From positions 1-51,107 of the forward strand of contig JAGOOK010000007.1 in NCBI GenBank assembly GCA_017992555.1: a DNA stretch of 51,107 nt. The letters run 5' to 3'. This document shows positions 18,426 through 26,256 of this stretch, piece after piece. The notes beneath the pieces were generated by a model. It was not told the DNA's origin and did no database searches. It was given only the letters and a program-made list of their open reading frames with translations. A program made the translations under genes and the position numbers. This DNA is from Caldisericia bacterium (GTDB lineage Bacteria > Caldisericota > Caldisericia > JAAYUI01). Numbering within the stretch: the stretch's first letter is position 1; every line of letters starts with the position of its first letter.

Positions 18426-21400
18426 ATGAAGCATAGATGCTTAGCTATTGTTTTGTCTGCACTGATGTTGCTGTCATCTTTTGTAGCAACACCTTTAATT
18501 AAAAATGTTGCAAGCGCCACTTTATGGGTAAATGTAAAAGACCAAACATACAATCCAGGGCCACCAAAAACAAATGCGAATGTTAGTGTAAACACCGGGA
18601 CTTCTACAGAAGCCTCGCTTGCGATTGACTCACTTGGAAGACCACATATCGCATGGACAGACAACACTGGTACAAGCCCGGTTGCCACAGATATATTCTA
18701 TGCTTGGTGGGATGGAGCAAACTGGGTCAATGCCCAAGGCACAATCTACAATGGCTCAAATGCCAACGTCTCAAAAACGAGACTCGCTTCAATCAATCCA
18801 TCGCTTCAGCTCGATTCCAATGACATGCCACATATAATCTGGGTGGACACAACATGGGGAAGCAATTATGAGCCAGCATACGTACATTGGGATCCGGTTG
18901 ATGCTCGCTGGGAGCAGGACAACGATTCCTCATATGATGCAACCGGAAACTGCAGGATAAGCCCTCCTGGTCAAATCAACTACTATAACCCATGCCTCAG
19001 GCTTGATTCCAATAATCTTCCACATGTTTCAATGACAATGGATGACAAGGGTGATAGAGAAATAATTTATGCCAGACTGACTGCTGCCGGAACAACAAAC
19101 TGGGTCAGTCATAATGGTACTGCATGGTCGGGTGGTGGTGGCATGACCGCTGTCATCGTAAGCCAGACCCCAGGCAAAGATTCTGAATTCTCATCACTTG
19201 CTCTGGATACAAACAACAGGCCACACATTGCATGGCAGGACATGAATTGGGGAATCACATGGGAAATTGCTTATGTTTATTCCAATGGCACAAACTGGCT
19301 CAATGTTCAGGGAAATATCTGGACTCCAAACAGCCCGAATGTTTCCAACAATACCCCGATTTCCATTAGACCATCACTCGAACTGGACACAAACAACAGG
19401 CCACACATTGCATGGTCAAACATGACAGCCAGCGGCAATTTTGATGTTTTCTACGTTAGATGGAATGGGTCATCCTGGATCACTATAAACAATGCTGCAT
19501 ACAATGGTACCAATGCAAACATCACCAATAATACTGGTGATTCAAACACTCCATCCCTTGAGCTTGACTCAAACAATAACCCACACGTGTCATGGTCAGA
19601 CAACACCTGGAACAGCAATTTTGAAATTTGTTATTTCTACTGGAACGGATCAAACTGGCTTTGTGGAAACAAGCAAACATACAGTCCCACTGATGGGACA
19701 AATGTCGTTGTCAGTGCCAATAGAAGGGATTCACTTGAACCAGACCTGATCGTCGACAGTGCCGACATGCCACACATCTCATGGGAAGACTTCACATACA
19801 ATGAAGCGAGTGATTACGACCCAACAAATCCGCCCAAAAACTGGGAAATAATGTATGTTAGACTTTTCTTCAACATGACCGGCACCTTCGATCTGACAAA
19901 GGAAGTCGATGTAGACGGTGATCTTGATTTCACCGATGACACTGCACCAGTAAGGGGCGGCGACACACTCACTTATAGATTAAGCTGGTCTTTTGACAAT
20001 CCAGATGACGACCCGCTCAGGGGTGCCTACATCACAGATGCAATACCAAATGGAACAACATACATTGGTAATTCTGCCAACCCGGCAATAACATCATATT
20101 CGACTGATGGCGGCTCCACCTGGATTGCTGGTGATGCACCAAATGGCTCGCCAAGTGGGACTATACTGCGCTGGGCAATAGCAAACGACGAAGAAGATGA
20201 CCTAGTATTCACTTTCCAGGTATTGGTTGATGAAACCGTTACTTCAAACATCTGCAACAGGGCAACTTTCAAGCACCGTTTTGACAGAAACATCCCACTC
20301 GTGTCAAACGAAGTTTGCAATACATCAGGAGCAATAGGCTTTATAAAATCGTCTTCCAAGACTGACTATTTCTCCAATGAAGTGATCGTCTTCACACTTA
20401 CCGTAAATTCAGCATTCAATGCCTCAACAAACGTTATTGTAACAGACACTTTCCCAGTTGAGCTCATGTATCTTTCCTCATCCGAACCAGTCACCGTCAA
20501 TGGTAATGTAATACAGTGGGGTGTTGGTGACATGGCAACCGGTGAGATAAGAACATTGACCATCTCTTTCAGGGTTCTTCCGGATTACAACTTTGGCGGA
20601 GAGCCACTTACAGTGACAAACTTTGCCGTATGCACAGCAAGAGGTATTGAGCCAGTCAATTCCCAGGCCACCGTCACAATCCATACTCGTGGCGCTACAC
20701 TGACAAAAACAGTCAACCAGCGCTACTTCAAGAAGAATGAAATAGTCCAGTTTACCCTTGTTGTAACAAATAACGGTACAGACCCTCTCACTGAAGTCAC
20801 GCTTGTTGATGAATTGCCAAATGTTCTTGCCTATATCCCTGTTGAACCACCACTCGGTGAAGTCAAAAATGGCATCTGGACTCTCTACATTGGTACTATC
20901 ATGCCAGGTGAGTCACTAACTTATGTTCTGAGCTTCAATATTGACGAGCACCAGATATTCGGTGAAGAGACCCTGGAATTTGTAAACAACGCAATACTCT
21001 TCACAAATGAGCTCGACCCAATAACAGCTAAGGCCCCATTCGGGATCTACAGACCAAAGACCCAGATTACAAAAACCGCAAAAGCAATGGTACTGAGGCC
21101 AACGGACCTCATAGTCTTCACAGTGACTGTTGCAAATGTTGGCGGTGATGTCGCCAGTGAAGTATTCATGACGGACCTGTTCCCAAGGGAGTTCGAATTT
21201 GTCTCATCAAGGCCTGCGAACCAGGGTGGTGCAACTTCTGTAAAATACGACATTGGCGACCTCCAACCAGGGGAATCAAAAAGGTTTGTATTGACATTCA
21301 AAATCAAGAACCCGGACATGCTTCCAAGGACCAGCAACATGGTGCTTGTCAATACCGGAAAAGTCTCGGCCCTCGGCCTTCCGGACAAATATGCCTACGC

Positions 21401-21722
21401 AACCATTATCATCGTTCCAGACAATGCCAGAAGAGAGCTCAGCGTTGTCGCTACTTGGAAGGGAATAAACACAAAAACCTCGGAAGGCAAATCCGGCCAG
21501 GAAATGGAACTTACGATAGTCTGTAAAGATGGCGCTTCACCATATGAAGTTACTGTCGATTTCGGAGATGGTTCCAAGAAAGAAATTTTCACCGCAATAA
21601 ATGAAGAGCCACACACACTAACGCACACCTACACCTCAGCTGGTGATTACAAAGTAATTATTTCGGTTGATGACGCATTCGGCCTCAACAAAAAGGTCGA
21701 AAGAATCGTCCATATGAAATAG
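18426..21722 (+). CDS. Large secreted protein: seven-bladed propeller, DUF11 repeats and PKD domain
   Basis: 1098 residues with an N-terminal signal peptide (hydrophobic about 7-28, cleavage near NVASA). Residues of about 60-480 hold seven repeats of the form 'P-S-L-x-L-D-(S/T)-N-N-x-P-H-(I/V)-x-W ... W-x-G-x-x-W', consistent with a seven-bladed propeller. Four DUF11-type modules follow (starts at FDLTKEVDVDGD, GFIKSSSKTDYF, TLTKTVNQRYF, QITKTAKAMVL). The C-terminus is a PKD domain (VTVDFGDGS ... HTYTSAGDYKV). No LPXTG or membrane anchor is seen, so it is exported or held by other proteins. It probably acts in adhesion or as a surface-layer or extracellular matrix component (inferred from domains). 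A strong terminator follows. Confidence 0.85.
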   Translation: MKHRCLAIVLSALMLLSSFVATPLIKNVASATLWVNVKDQTYNPGPPKTNANVSVNTGTSTEASLAIDSLGRPHIAWTDNTGTSPVATDIFYAWWDGANWVNAQGTIYNGSNANVSKTRLASINPSLQLDSNDMPHIIWVDTTWGSNYEPAYVHWDPVDARWEQDNDSSYDATGNCRISPPGQINYYNPCLRLDSNNLPHVSMTMDDKGDREIIYARLTAAGTTNWVSHNGTAWSGGGGMTAVIVSQTPGKDSEFSSLALDTNNRPHIAWQDMNWGITWEIAYVYSNGTNWLNVQGNIWTPNSPNVSNNTPISIRPSLELDTNNRPHIAWSNMTASGNFDVFYVRWNGSSWITINNAAYNGTNANITNNTGDSNTPSLELDSNNNPHVSWSDNTWNSNFEICYFYWNGSNWLCGNKQTYSPTDGTNVVVSANRRDSLEPDLIVDSADMPHISWEDFTYNEASDYDPTNPPKNWEIMYVRLFFNMTGTFDLTKEVDVDGDLDFTDDTAPVRGGDTLTYRLSWSFDNPDDDPLRGAYITDAIPNGTTYIGNSANPAITSYSTDGGSTWIAGDAPNGSPSGTILRWAIANDEEDDLVFTFQVLVDETVTSNICNRATFKHRFDRNIPLVSNEVCNTSGAIGFIKSSSKTDYFSNEVIVFTLTVNSAFNASTNVIVTDTFPVELMYLSSSEPVTVNGNVIQWGVGDMATGEIRTLTISFRVLPDYNFGGEPLTVTNFAVCTARGIEPVNSQATVTIHTRGATLTKTVNQRYFKKNEIVQFTLVVTNNGTDPLTEVTLVDELPNVLAYIPVEPPLGEVKNGIWTLYIGTIMPGESLTYVLSFNIDEHQIFGEETLEFVNNAILFTNELDPITAKAPFGIYRPKTQITKTAKAMVLRPTDLIVFTVTVANVGGDVASEVFMTDLFPREFEFVSSRPANQGGATSVKYDIGDLQPGESKRFVLTFKIKNPDMLPRTSNMVLVNTGKVSALGLPDKYAYATIIIVPDNARRELSVVATWKGINTKTSEGKSGQEMELTIVCKDGASPYEVTVDFGDGSKKEIFTAINEEPHTLTHTYTSAGDYKVIISVDDAFGLNKKVERIVHMK
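19209..19415 (+). repeat. Exact 27-bp direct repeat between propeller blades
   Basis: The same 27 bases (start ACAAACAACAGG, end CATTGCATGG) occur at 19209-19235 and 19389-19415, exactly 180 bp apart, encoding the blade core TNNRPHIAW. Sixty codons is one blade plus linker, so this marks a fairly recent internal duplication or conversion. Confidence 0.85.
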
Positions 21723-21744
21723 GTTCAGTTAAAAATCTCAATTA

Positions 21745-21780
21745 TTAAAAAAGGCCCTCTTAAAAGAGGGCCTTTTTTAA
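21745..21780. terminator. Bidirectional terminator between convergent genes
   Basis: Complementary arms TTAAAAAAGGCCCTCTT and AAGAGGGCCTTTTTTAA (21745-21761 with 21764-21780), with a T tract on both strands. It can end both the large secreted-protein gene and the MarR-GNAT gene. Confidence 0.92.
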
Positions 21781-21804
21781 TTTTCAAACAATAACAGTTT
21801 CAAG

Positions 21805-22746
21805 TTACTTTGAATGTTTGTAATACCTCATCTCGGCATATCTGTTTACAAAACCTATCCTCTCATAAAGGCGCTGAGCACCCTTATTGGCATACTCGAC
21901 ATGCAGATAAATATCGCCCCTGGACTCCTTTACGGCCGTTTCTATGAGTTTTCTCCCAATCCCGTGGCTACGGTTGTTTTGGTCTACCCCTACAAAAAGA
22001 AGGCACTTGTCGGGGATGTAGCCCTGCATTCTCGTTTCGAGCATCACCACAGCACCAAGCAGTTTTTTGTTTTGGATAGCAAGGACAATAAAACCACCCT
22101 TTCGCGGATCACCACCTATGGCATCATCTATACCCCTTAGCGTATCCTCAAAAGTATCTTCGTAAGGGTGTAGGGCATCCATAATAAAACGCGCAAGGCC
22201 ATCGGCCGTTGTAAAGAATTCTAGCGAACCCAGCGAATCGACTCTATAGATTTCTACTTTCCCACAATCGCCATCAAATGTGCCAACAAGCATGGGGCCA
22301 TCATCCTCACTTTTAGCTAGTCCGTCTGTTTCAAGCGCCAGTGCAAGCTTGGCAACCATTGGGCCAAAAATTTCCTTGTCCCAAGACCCAAGCGACTCAA
22401 GAGCATCTTCAAGCCCCGAGGGCGGGAGACCATCAAGTTTTTCTTCTCCCTTTTTGGTTATCGAAATGACGACAGACCGCCTGTCACGTTTTGACTGGTT
22501 TTTCTTCACCATCTTTTTCGCTTCAAGCCTGCTTACCACACCTGTAAGGGTGGAAATGCTTATTGAAACGGAATTGGAGAGTTCGCTTGCAGTCATGGGG
22601 CCCTTGCGTAGAAGTTCCTGCATGACAGAGAGTTGCGGCAAGGTAACCCCTGACTTGCTTACCGCAAGTTTTGATCTTTTTGCAATCGCGTGATTGATCT
22701 TTCTGATGGAGCCTAATATGTCAGCTTCAGTATAAGTTTTTTCCAT
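21805..22746 (-). CDS. MarR-type regulator fused to a GNAT acetyltransferase
   Basis: 313 residues from ATG 22746 (AGAGGA six bases upstream; an ATG 33 bp further up overlaps the -10 box and is not used). Residues of about 1-135 are a winged-helix MarR domain (LPQLSVMQELLRKGPMTASE; wing KKNQSKRDRRSVVISITKKG). Residues of about 165-313 are a GNAT domain with FVGVDQNNRSHGIGRKLIE as the acetyl-CoA loop and a C-terminal RLYERIGF. MarR-GNAT fusions are known, but effector and substrate are not predictable. The gene is divergent from a small membrane protein, its likely target, with an operator-like palindrome over its own -10. Confidence 0.88.
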   Translation of the reverse strand: MEKTYTEADILGSIRKINHAIAKRSKLAVSKSGVTLPQLSVMQELLRKGPMTASELSNSVSISISTLTGVVSRLEAKKMVKKNQSKRDRRSVVISITKKGEEKLDGLPPSGLEDALESLGSWDKEIFGPMVAKLALALETDGLAKSEDDGPMLVGTFDGDCGKVEIYRVDSLGSLEFFTTADGLARFIMDALHPYEDTFEDTLRGIDDAIGGDPRKGGFIVLAIQNKKLLGAVVMLETRMQGYIPDKCLLFVGVDQNNRSHGIGRKLIETAVKESRGDIYLHVEYANKGAQRLYERIGFVNRYAEMRYYKHSK

Positions 22747-22774
22747 AAATTGTCCTCTAATTTTTTTGGTTAGG

Positions 22775-22794
22775 AGCATTATACATAAAATGCT
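22775..22794. promoter_or_regulatory. MarR-type operator candidate over the regulator's -10 box
   Basis: The 20-bp imperfect palindrome AGCATTATAC/ATAAAATGCT matches in 8 of 10 positions per half. It contains minus-strand TATAAT (22783-22778), the regulator's own -10, preceded by TG as in extended -10 promoters. A second AGCAT-like dyad (ATGC-AAATA-GCAT) lies about 50 bp further toward the divergent gene. Autorepression is the natural reading. Confidence 0.5.
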
Positions 22795-22886
22795 GTTTAT
22801 TGCAAAATTTAAATGAGTCAGATTTAATTATGCAAATAGCATGATTTTACATATTTTGGTTTCAGTTGGAACTATCTCACTGCAAC

Positions 22887-22927
22887 TTGAAGAACAATCT
22901 TGCATAAGATATAATTGGCATGGAGGT
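22887..22927 (+). promoter_or_regulatory. Promoter and ribosome site of the small membrane protein gene
   Basis: TTGAAG (22887-22892), a 17-nt spacer, TATAAT (22910-22915), 6 nt, GGAGGT (22922-22927), 5 nt, ATG 22933. The leader should be about 11-12 nt. Confidence 0.65.
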
Positions 22928-22932
22928 ACAAC

Positions 22933-23340
22933 ATGGACAAAACCGAAGTTTCACAGATTAAAACATCAGGTATCATACTTGGGATTACATTTCTTTTTAT
23001 ACCGATAGTAGCACTTATCTACTCATTTGCTACATTCAAGAAGAACGAGAGAATCCTTATTGCCCAGTGGGACAAGGTCTCTGCTGAAAACAAGGAAAAA
23101 CTCAGGGCAATGAGTTCTGCACTCCTTGCAACATGGCACGCAGCATTTGCCCAGCTTGGGCTTTCATTGATGCTTGCAGCATTCCTAGGTTATATGTATG
23201 GGCTCGATGCGTTGAACAAAACCGCCTCTATAAACACATTTATGTTCTTCTTCATAGTTGCTGCAGTAATCGTTCAGGTCTGGGCTGGAGTAAATGGATT
23301 TATTCTCTCCAGAAGCACCTATTCCCAGGAAGCCAAATAG
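22933..23340 (+). CDS. Small integral membrane protein
   Basis: 135 residues with three hydrophobic segments (about 12-34, 65-85, 98-122) and a charged loop between the first two (FKKNERILIAQWDKVSAENKEK). No family is recognised. The start at 22933 is set by GGAGGT; upstream in-frame codons (TTG 22915) overlap the -10 box. It is divergent from the MarR-GNAT regulator and could be regulated by it. The last 22 bp overlap the convergent S-adenosylhomocysteine hydrolase gene. Confidence 0.72.
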   Translation: MDKTEVSQIKTSGIILGITFLFIPIVALIYSFATFKKNERILIAQWDKVSAENKEKLRAMSSALLATWHAAFAQLGLSLMLAAFLGYMYGLDALNKTASINTFMFFFIVAAVIVQVWAGVNGFILSRSTYSQEAK

Positions 23341-24548
23341 CGGACTTGCTCTTCAGTCAGCTGGTCGATCTTTACTTCCACTGATTCCAATTTGAGCCTG
23401 GCGACATCCATATCCACCTTTTGTGGAACCGGAACCACGTCTTTTGCCAGGCTCTTTCCATTTTCCAGACCATAAAGCAGGGAAAGTGCTTGTAAAGAGA
23501 ACGAGAGGTCCATGATCTCCGCAGGGTGGCCATCGGCACACACCAGATTGACAAGTCTCCCCTCGCCAAGCACGTAGGTTTTTTTCCCAGAAGGCAGTGT
23601 ATATTCCTGGATATTGTTTCTGGCTTCTCTGTGAGAAATCGCATAGTTTCTGAGCTGAGCCATTGACACTTCCACATCAAAATGTCCGGCATTGCAAAGG
23701 ATTGCCCCGTCTTTCAGCAGATCGAAATGCCTGTTATCGATTATGTTGATGTCACCTGTTGCGGTCACAAAGATGTCGCCAATCCTGGCCGCATCTTTCA
23801 TCTCCATGACCTCACAGCCGTCAAAATAGGCTTCCATTGCCCTGATGGGGTTCACTTCAGTCGCCACAACCCTTGCACCGAGGCCTTTTGCTCTCATTGC
23901 GAGTCCCCTGCCAACCCAGCCATAGCCAGCTATGACAACTGTTTTCCCACATACTGTTAGATTGGTTGTCCTCATTATTCCATCCCAAGATGACTGGCCT
24001 GTTCCATACCTGTTGTCAAAAAGGTACTTGCTCTGGGCGTCATTCACGGCAATCACAGGACATGGCAGCTTGCCCTCACGAGCAAGCGCCCTCATCCTTG
24101 TCAAACCAGAGGTTGTTTCTTCTGTTGCACAAAGAATTTTCATTGAAGGGTGTTTTCTGACCATTGTCACAACAAGATCCGCACCATCATCAAGGACAAG
24201 GTCTGGACCAATTGCCAGGGTGCTCTCAATGTTTTCCTCATGCTCGATCTCGCTTTCACCCCTTCTTGCAAAAACATTTACACCAAGGGAAGCCAGACCA
24301 GCAGCAACATCATCTTGCGCAGTAAGGGGATTTGAAGAGCAAATGGCAACTTCGGCACCTGATAATTTGAGTACCTTTGCAAGATAAGCTGTTTTGGCCT
24401 CAAGATGTATGGACATGGAGATTTTGACCCCGCTAAACTTGCCTTTTAGATATTCCGAAAGATTCGTGAGGACAGGCATTCTTTTTGAAACCCAATCTAT
24501 CTTCAAAAGACCTGCATCTTTTAGTTTTTCATCATAAATTCTGCTCAT
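23319..24548 (-). CDS. ahcY: S-adenosylhomocysteine hydrolase
   Basis: 409 residues, the short (archaeal/Thermotoga-like) form. It splits S-adenosylhomocysteine into adenosine and homocysteine with tightly bound NAD, regenerating the methyl cycle in the cytoplasm. Visible motifs are the NAD-binding AGYGWVGRGLAMRAKGLGA, the substrate and NAD regions ICSSNPLTAQDDVAAGL, EETTSGLTRM and VNDAQSKYLFDNRYGTGQS, and NAGHFDVEV. AAGGAGGAG lies four bases before the ATG. It shares only the 3' overlap with the membrane protein gene. Confidence 0.95.
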   Translation of the reverse strand: MSRIYDEKLKDAGLLKIDWVSKRMPVLTNLSEYLKGKFSGVKISMSIHLEAKTAYLAKVLKLSGAEVAICSSNPLTAQDDVAAGLASLGVNVFARRGESEIEHEENIESTLAIGPDLVLDDGADLVVTMVRKHPSMKILCATEETTSGLTRMRALAREGKLPCPVIAVNDAQSKYLFDNRYGTGQSSWDGIMRTTNLTVCGKTVVIAGYGWVGRGLAMRAKGLGARVVATEVNPIRAMEAYFDGCEVMEMKDAARIGDIFVTATGDINIIDNRHFDLLKDGAILCNAGHFDVEVSMAQLRNYAISHREARNNIQEYTLPSGKKTYVLGEGRLVNLVCADGHPAEIMDLSFSLQALSLLYGLENGKSLAKDVVPVPQKVDMDVARLKLESVEVKIDQLTEEQVRYLASWE

Positions 24549-24608
24549 TAAACTCCTCCTTGTGCAAACAACAAAATAGCAGATTTCTTTTCCATTTAAA
24601 AGTTTGCA

Positions 24609-24636
24609 TTGAAAAGAGTAAAAGCCTTGCTAGAAT
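24609..24636 (+). promoter_or_regulatory. Leaderless-type promoter of the 24644 membrane protein
   Basis: TTGAAA (24609-24614), a 16-nt spacer, TAGAAT (24631-24636), then 7 nt to ATG 24644. There is no Shine-Dalgarno, so the expected transcript starts at or next to the A of the ATG. Confidence 0.6.
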
Positions 24637-24643
24637 GCTTTGC

Positions 24644-25447
24644 ATGAATAAGAGAACAATTGCCCTTGTTATCGCTGGTGTTCTTGCCCTTACATCAATC
24701 ATACTCGACCAGCTTGGCCTCATAGAGGGGTTGAAAAATGGCTTTTTTATATACATCCTAATCTCAGTCCTCATCATTGCCATTGGGATTACAAGCAAAA
24801 ACAGGGGTATTCTAATGGCATCAATCGTTTTTGGAGTAGCACTTTCTGTTGGGAAAATTATTTCCATGGGATACATACCCCTCGAAAATTTGAGCATTAA
24901 ATACTTCAGTTTTATAAATATTGTGCTCCCAGGGATAATCCTTGGCATAGCAATATGGCAAAAGAAATGGACTCTTGTGTACTGTTTTTTAATGCTCTTT
25001 GCGTCATTCTTTATTTCATCACTTGTCAAATCAGGCCTTGTTTCTCCAGTCTGGTCGTGGGTCTCACTTGGCCTCTCTTTTGTTGGAACCTTGTGGATCA
25101 CTCTATGGTCGTCCAATTTTGAAGTGGCCGACACAAAAAGCAAATATTTGGCAGTGGTTGGGCCTGTTTTTGCCGTTTTTCTTGCTACCGCTCTCCCAAT
25201 TGAAGGGCCCTTTACAACAACTGCCCTCATTTTATCAATTATAGCTTCATCCCTGTCATGTTTCTTTCTTGTTCAATCCAAAGGTGGGATTTTGGCCGTT
25301 TCAGCAATGCTACTGGCAATCTCATGGCCAATCATGCCTTCAAACTACTGGTTTGGCTGGCTCCCTTTCATATTTGAAATATCAGCATTCCTTTGTATCG
25401 GGATATATCTTGCCCAGACAAGGCCCCAAAAAGAGCTTATAGAATGA
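24644..25447 (+). CDS. Polytopic membrane protein of unknown function
   Basis: 267 residues and about eight to nine hydrophobic segments spaced through the length (starting MNKRTIALVIAGVLALTS), with short polar loops. No transport or enzyme signature is seen. The start is chosen because the promoter -10 ends 8 nt before this ATG; codons further upstream would precede the transcription start. It is divergent from ahcY with 95 bp between starts. Confidence 0.7.
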   Translation: MNKRTIALVIAGVLALTSIILDQLGLIEGLKNGFFIYILISVLIIAIGITSKNRGILMASIVFGVALSVGKIISMGYIPLENLSIKYFSFINIVLPGIILGIAIWQKKWTLVYCFLMLFASFFISSLVKSGLVSPVWSWVSLGLSFVGTLWITLWSSNFEVADTKSKYLAVVGPVFAVFLATALPIEGPFTTTALILSIIASSLSCFFLVQSKGGILAVSAMLLAISWPIMPSNYWFGWLPFIFEISAFLCIGIYLAQTRPQKELIE

Positions 25448-25599
25448 TTTTGCGCGGTAGCTGTAATATTTTTGCACACTAATTTATAGCTGCCATTAAA
25501 CATATTCTTAAACCCGTACAAATACCTGATCCGGAATTAAATCCTGCAGGCACTTTCTTTTAGATATATCCAAAACATTATCATCTTCCATTCTTAGCG

Positions 25600-25639
25600 T
25601 TGACAAGAATAGCAGCACTTTTAGAATCCAAAAAGAGGA
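25600..25639 (+). promoter_or_regulatory. Promoter of the zinc-ribbon/DUF2007 gene
   Basis: Consensus TTGACA (25600-25605), a 16-nt spacer, TAGAAT (25622-25627), 6 nt, AGAGGA (25634-25639), ATG 25650. The preceding intergenic stretch from 25448 shows nothing else. Confidence 0.7.
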
Positions 25640-25649
25640 TAAAAACAAC

Positions 25650-26093
25650 ATGAATATTTGCCCAAAATGCAAAACAATATGTGATGAAACCGATGAAATT
25701 TGTCCAAATTGCGGTGAAGATTTTTCTGATTATGACGAAGAAGAACTTGAATCAGGGTTCGAACCAGAAATTCTTTACATGGCTGACAACCTGGCAGAAG
25801 CCCAGGCCATAGTAGAATTTTTGAGAGAGAATGACATTGCTGCAACCTACATTGATCAATCTTCGCCAACAAGGTTCATGACCGCAATGAGACCTTCTTC
25901 AGCCAACTCAGTTCCAGTTTTAGTTCCAGATGAATCAATTGAGGAGGCACAAGAGATGCTGGAGGAATATATGGCGGCAGTTCCAGATCTTGCCAGTGAA
26001 TTTCAGGATGACGAAGAAGACGATTTTGACGATGATTTTGACGATGAAGACGATGATGAGGAAGAGGAGTATAAAGGCTCTCAAGTTTGCTGA
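25650..26093 (+). CDS. Zinc-ribbon, DUF2007-like protein with an acidic tail
   Basis: 147 residues in three parts. An N-terminal zinc ribbon has two CxxC pairs (CPKCK and CPNCG, residues 4-22). A DUF2007-like domain ('putative signal transducing protein') runs about 38-110 (LAEAQAIVEFLRENDIAATY; VPVLVPDESIEEAQEMLEEY). A very acidic tail of almost only D and E covers about 118-140. There is no signal peptide. DUF2007 proteins often stand alone and have no firmly known function; the acidic tail could mimic nucleic acid or bind cations (inference). Two terminator hairpins follow. Confidence 0.75.
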   Translation: MNICPKCKTICDETDEICPNCGEDFSDYDEEELESGFEPEILYMADNLAEAQAIVEFLRENDIAATYIDQSSPTRFMTAMRPSSANSVPVLVPDESIEEAQEMLEEYMAAVPDLASEFQDDEEDDFDDDFDDEDDDEEEEYKGSQVC

Positions 26094-26109
26094 TTTAATA
26101 GCCACTAGA

Positions 26110-26150
26110 TAATAAAAAAGCTGGTTTTTTCAAAACCAGCTTTTTTATTA
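26110..26150. terminator. Long bidirectional terminator hairpin
   Basis: A perfect 19-bp stem (26110-26128 with 26132-26150; core AAGCTGGTTTT/AAAACCAGCTT) with a 3-nt loop, flanked by A and T runs. It ends the zinc-ribbon gene and can act in both directions. Confidence 0.92.
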
Positions 26151-26197
26151 TTCAAGAAACCATGGAAGTTTATTCGTGCATTTGTGCTCAAAAAAGC

Positions 26198-26229
26198 AAA
26201 AAAGGCCAGCTTTTAAGCTGGCCTTTTTT
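26198..26229. terminator. Second bidirectional terminator hairpin
   Basis: AAAAAAGGCCAGCTT / AAGCTGGCCTTTTTT (26198-26212 with 26215-26229), T tracts on both strands. It lies 27 bp beyond the stop of the minus-strand gene that follows and is probably that gene's terminator. Confidence 0.92.
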
Positions 26230-26256
26230 GTGGAAAATCTAGATTTGAGCTACTCT

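Noticed and set aside
18242-18688. Long minus-strand open frame over the start of the propeller gene, and similar long antisense frames in gdhA, ptb, alaS and ftsZ
   Set aside because: They mirror strongly coding plus or minus genes, lack ribosome sites and show no recognisable protein features.
26162-26242. 26-codon open frame starting ATGGAAGTTTAT
   Set aside because: It runs through a terminator stem, has no ribosome site, and its composition follows the hairpin.
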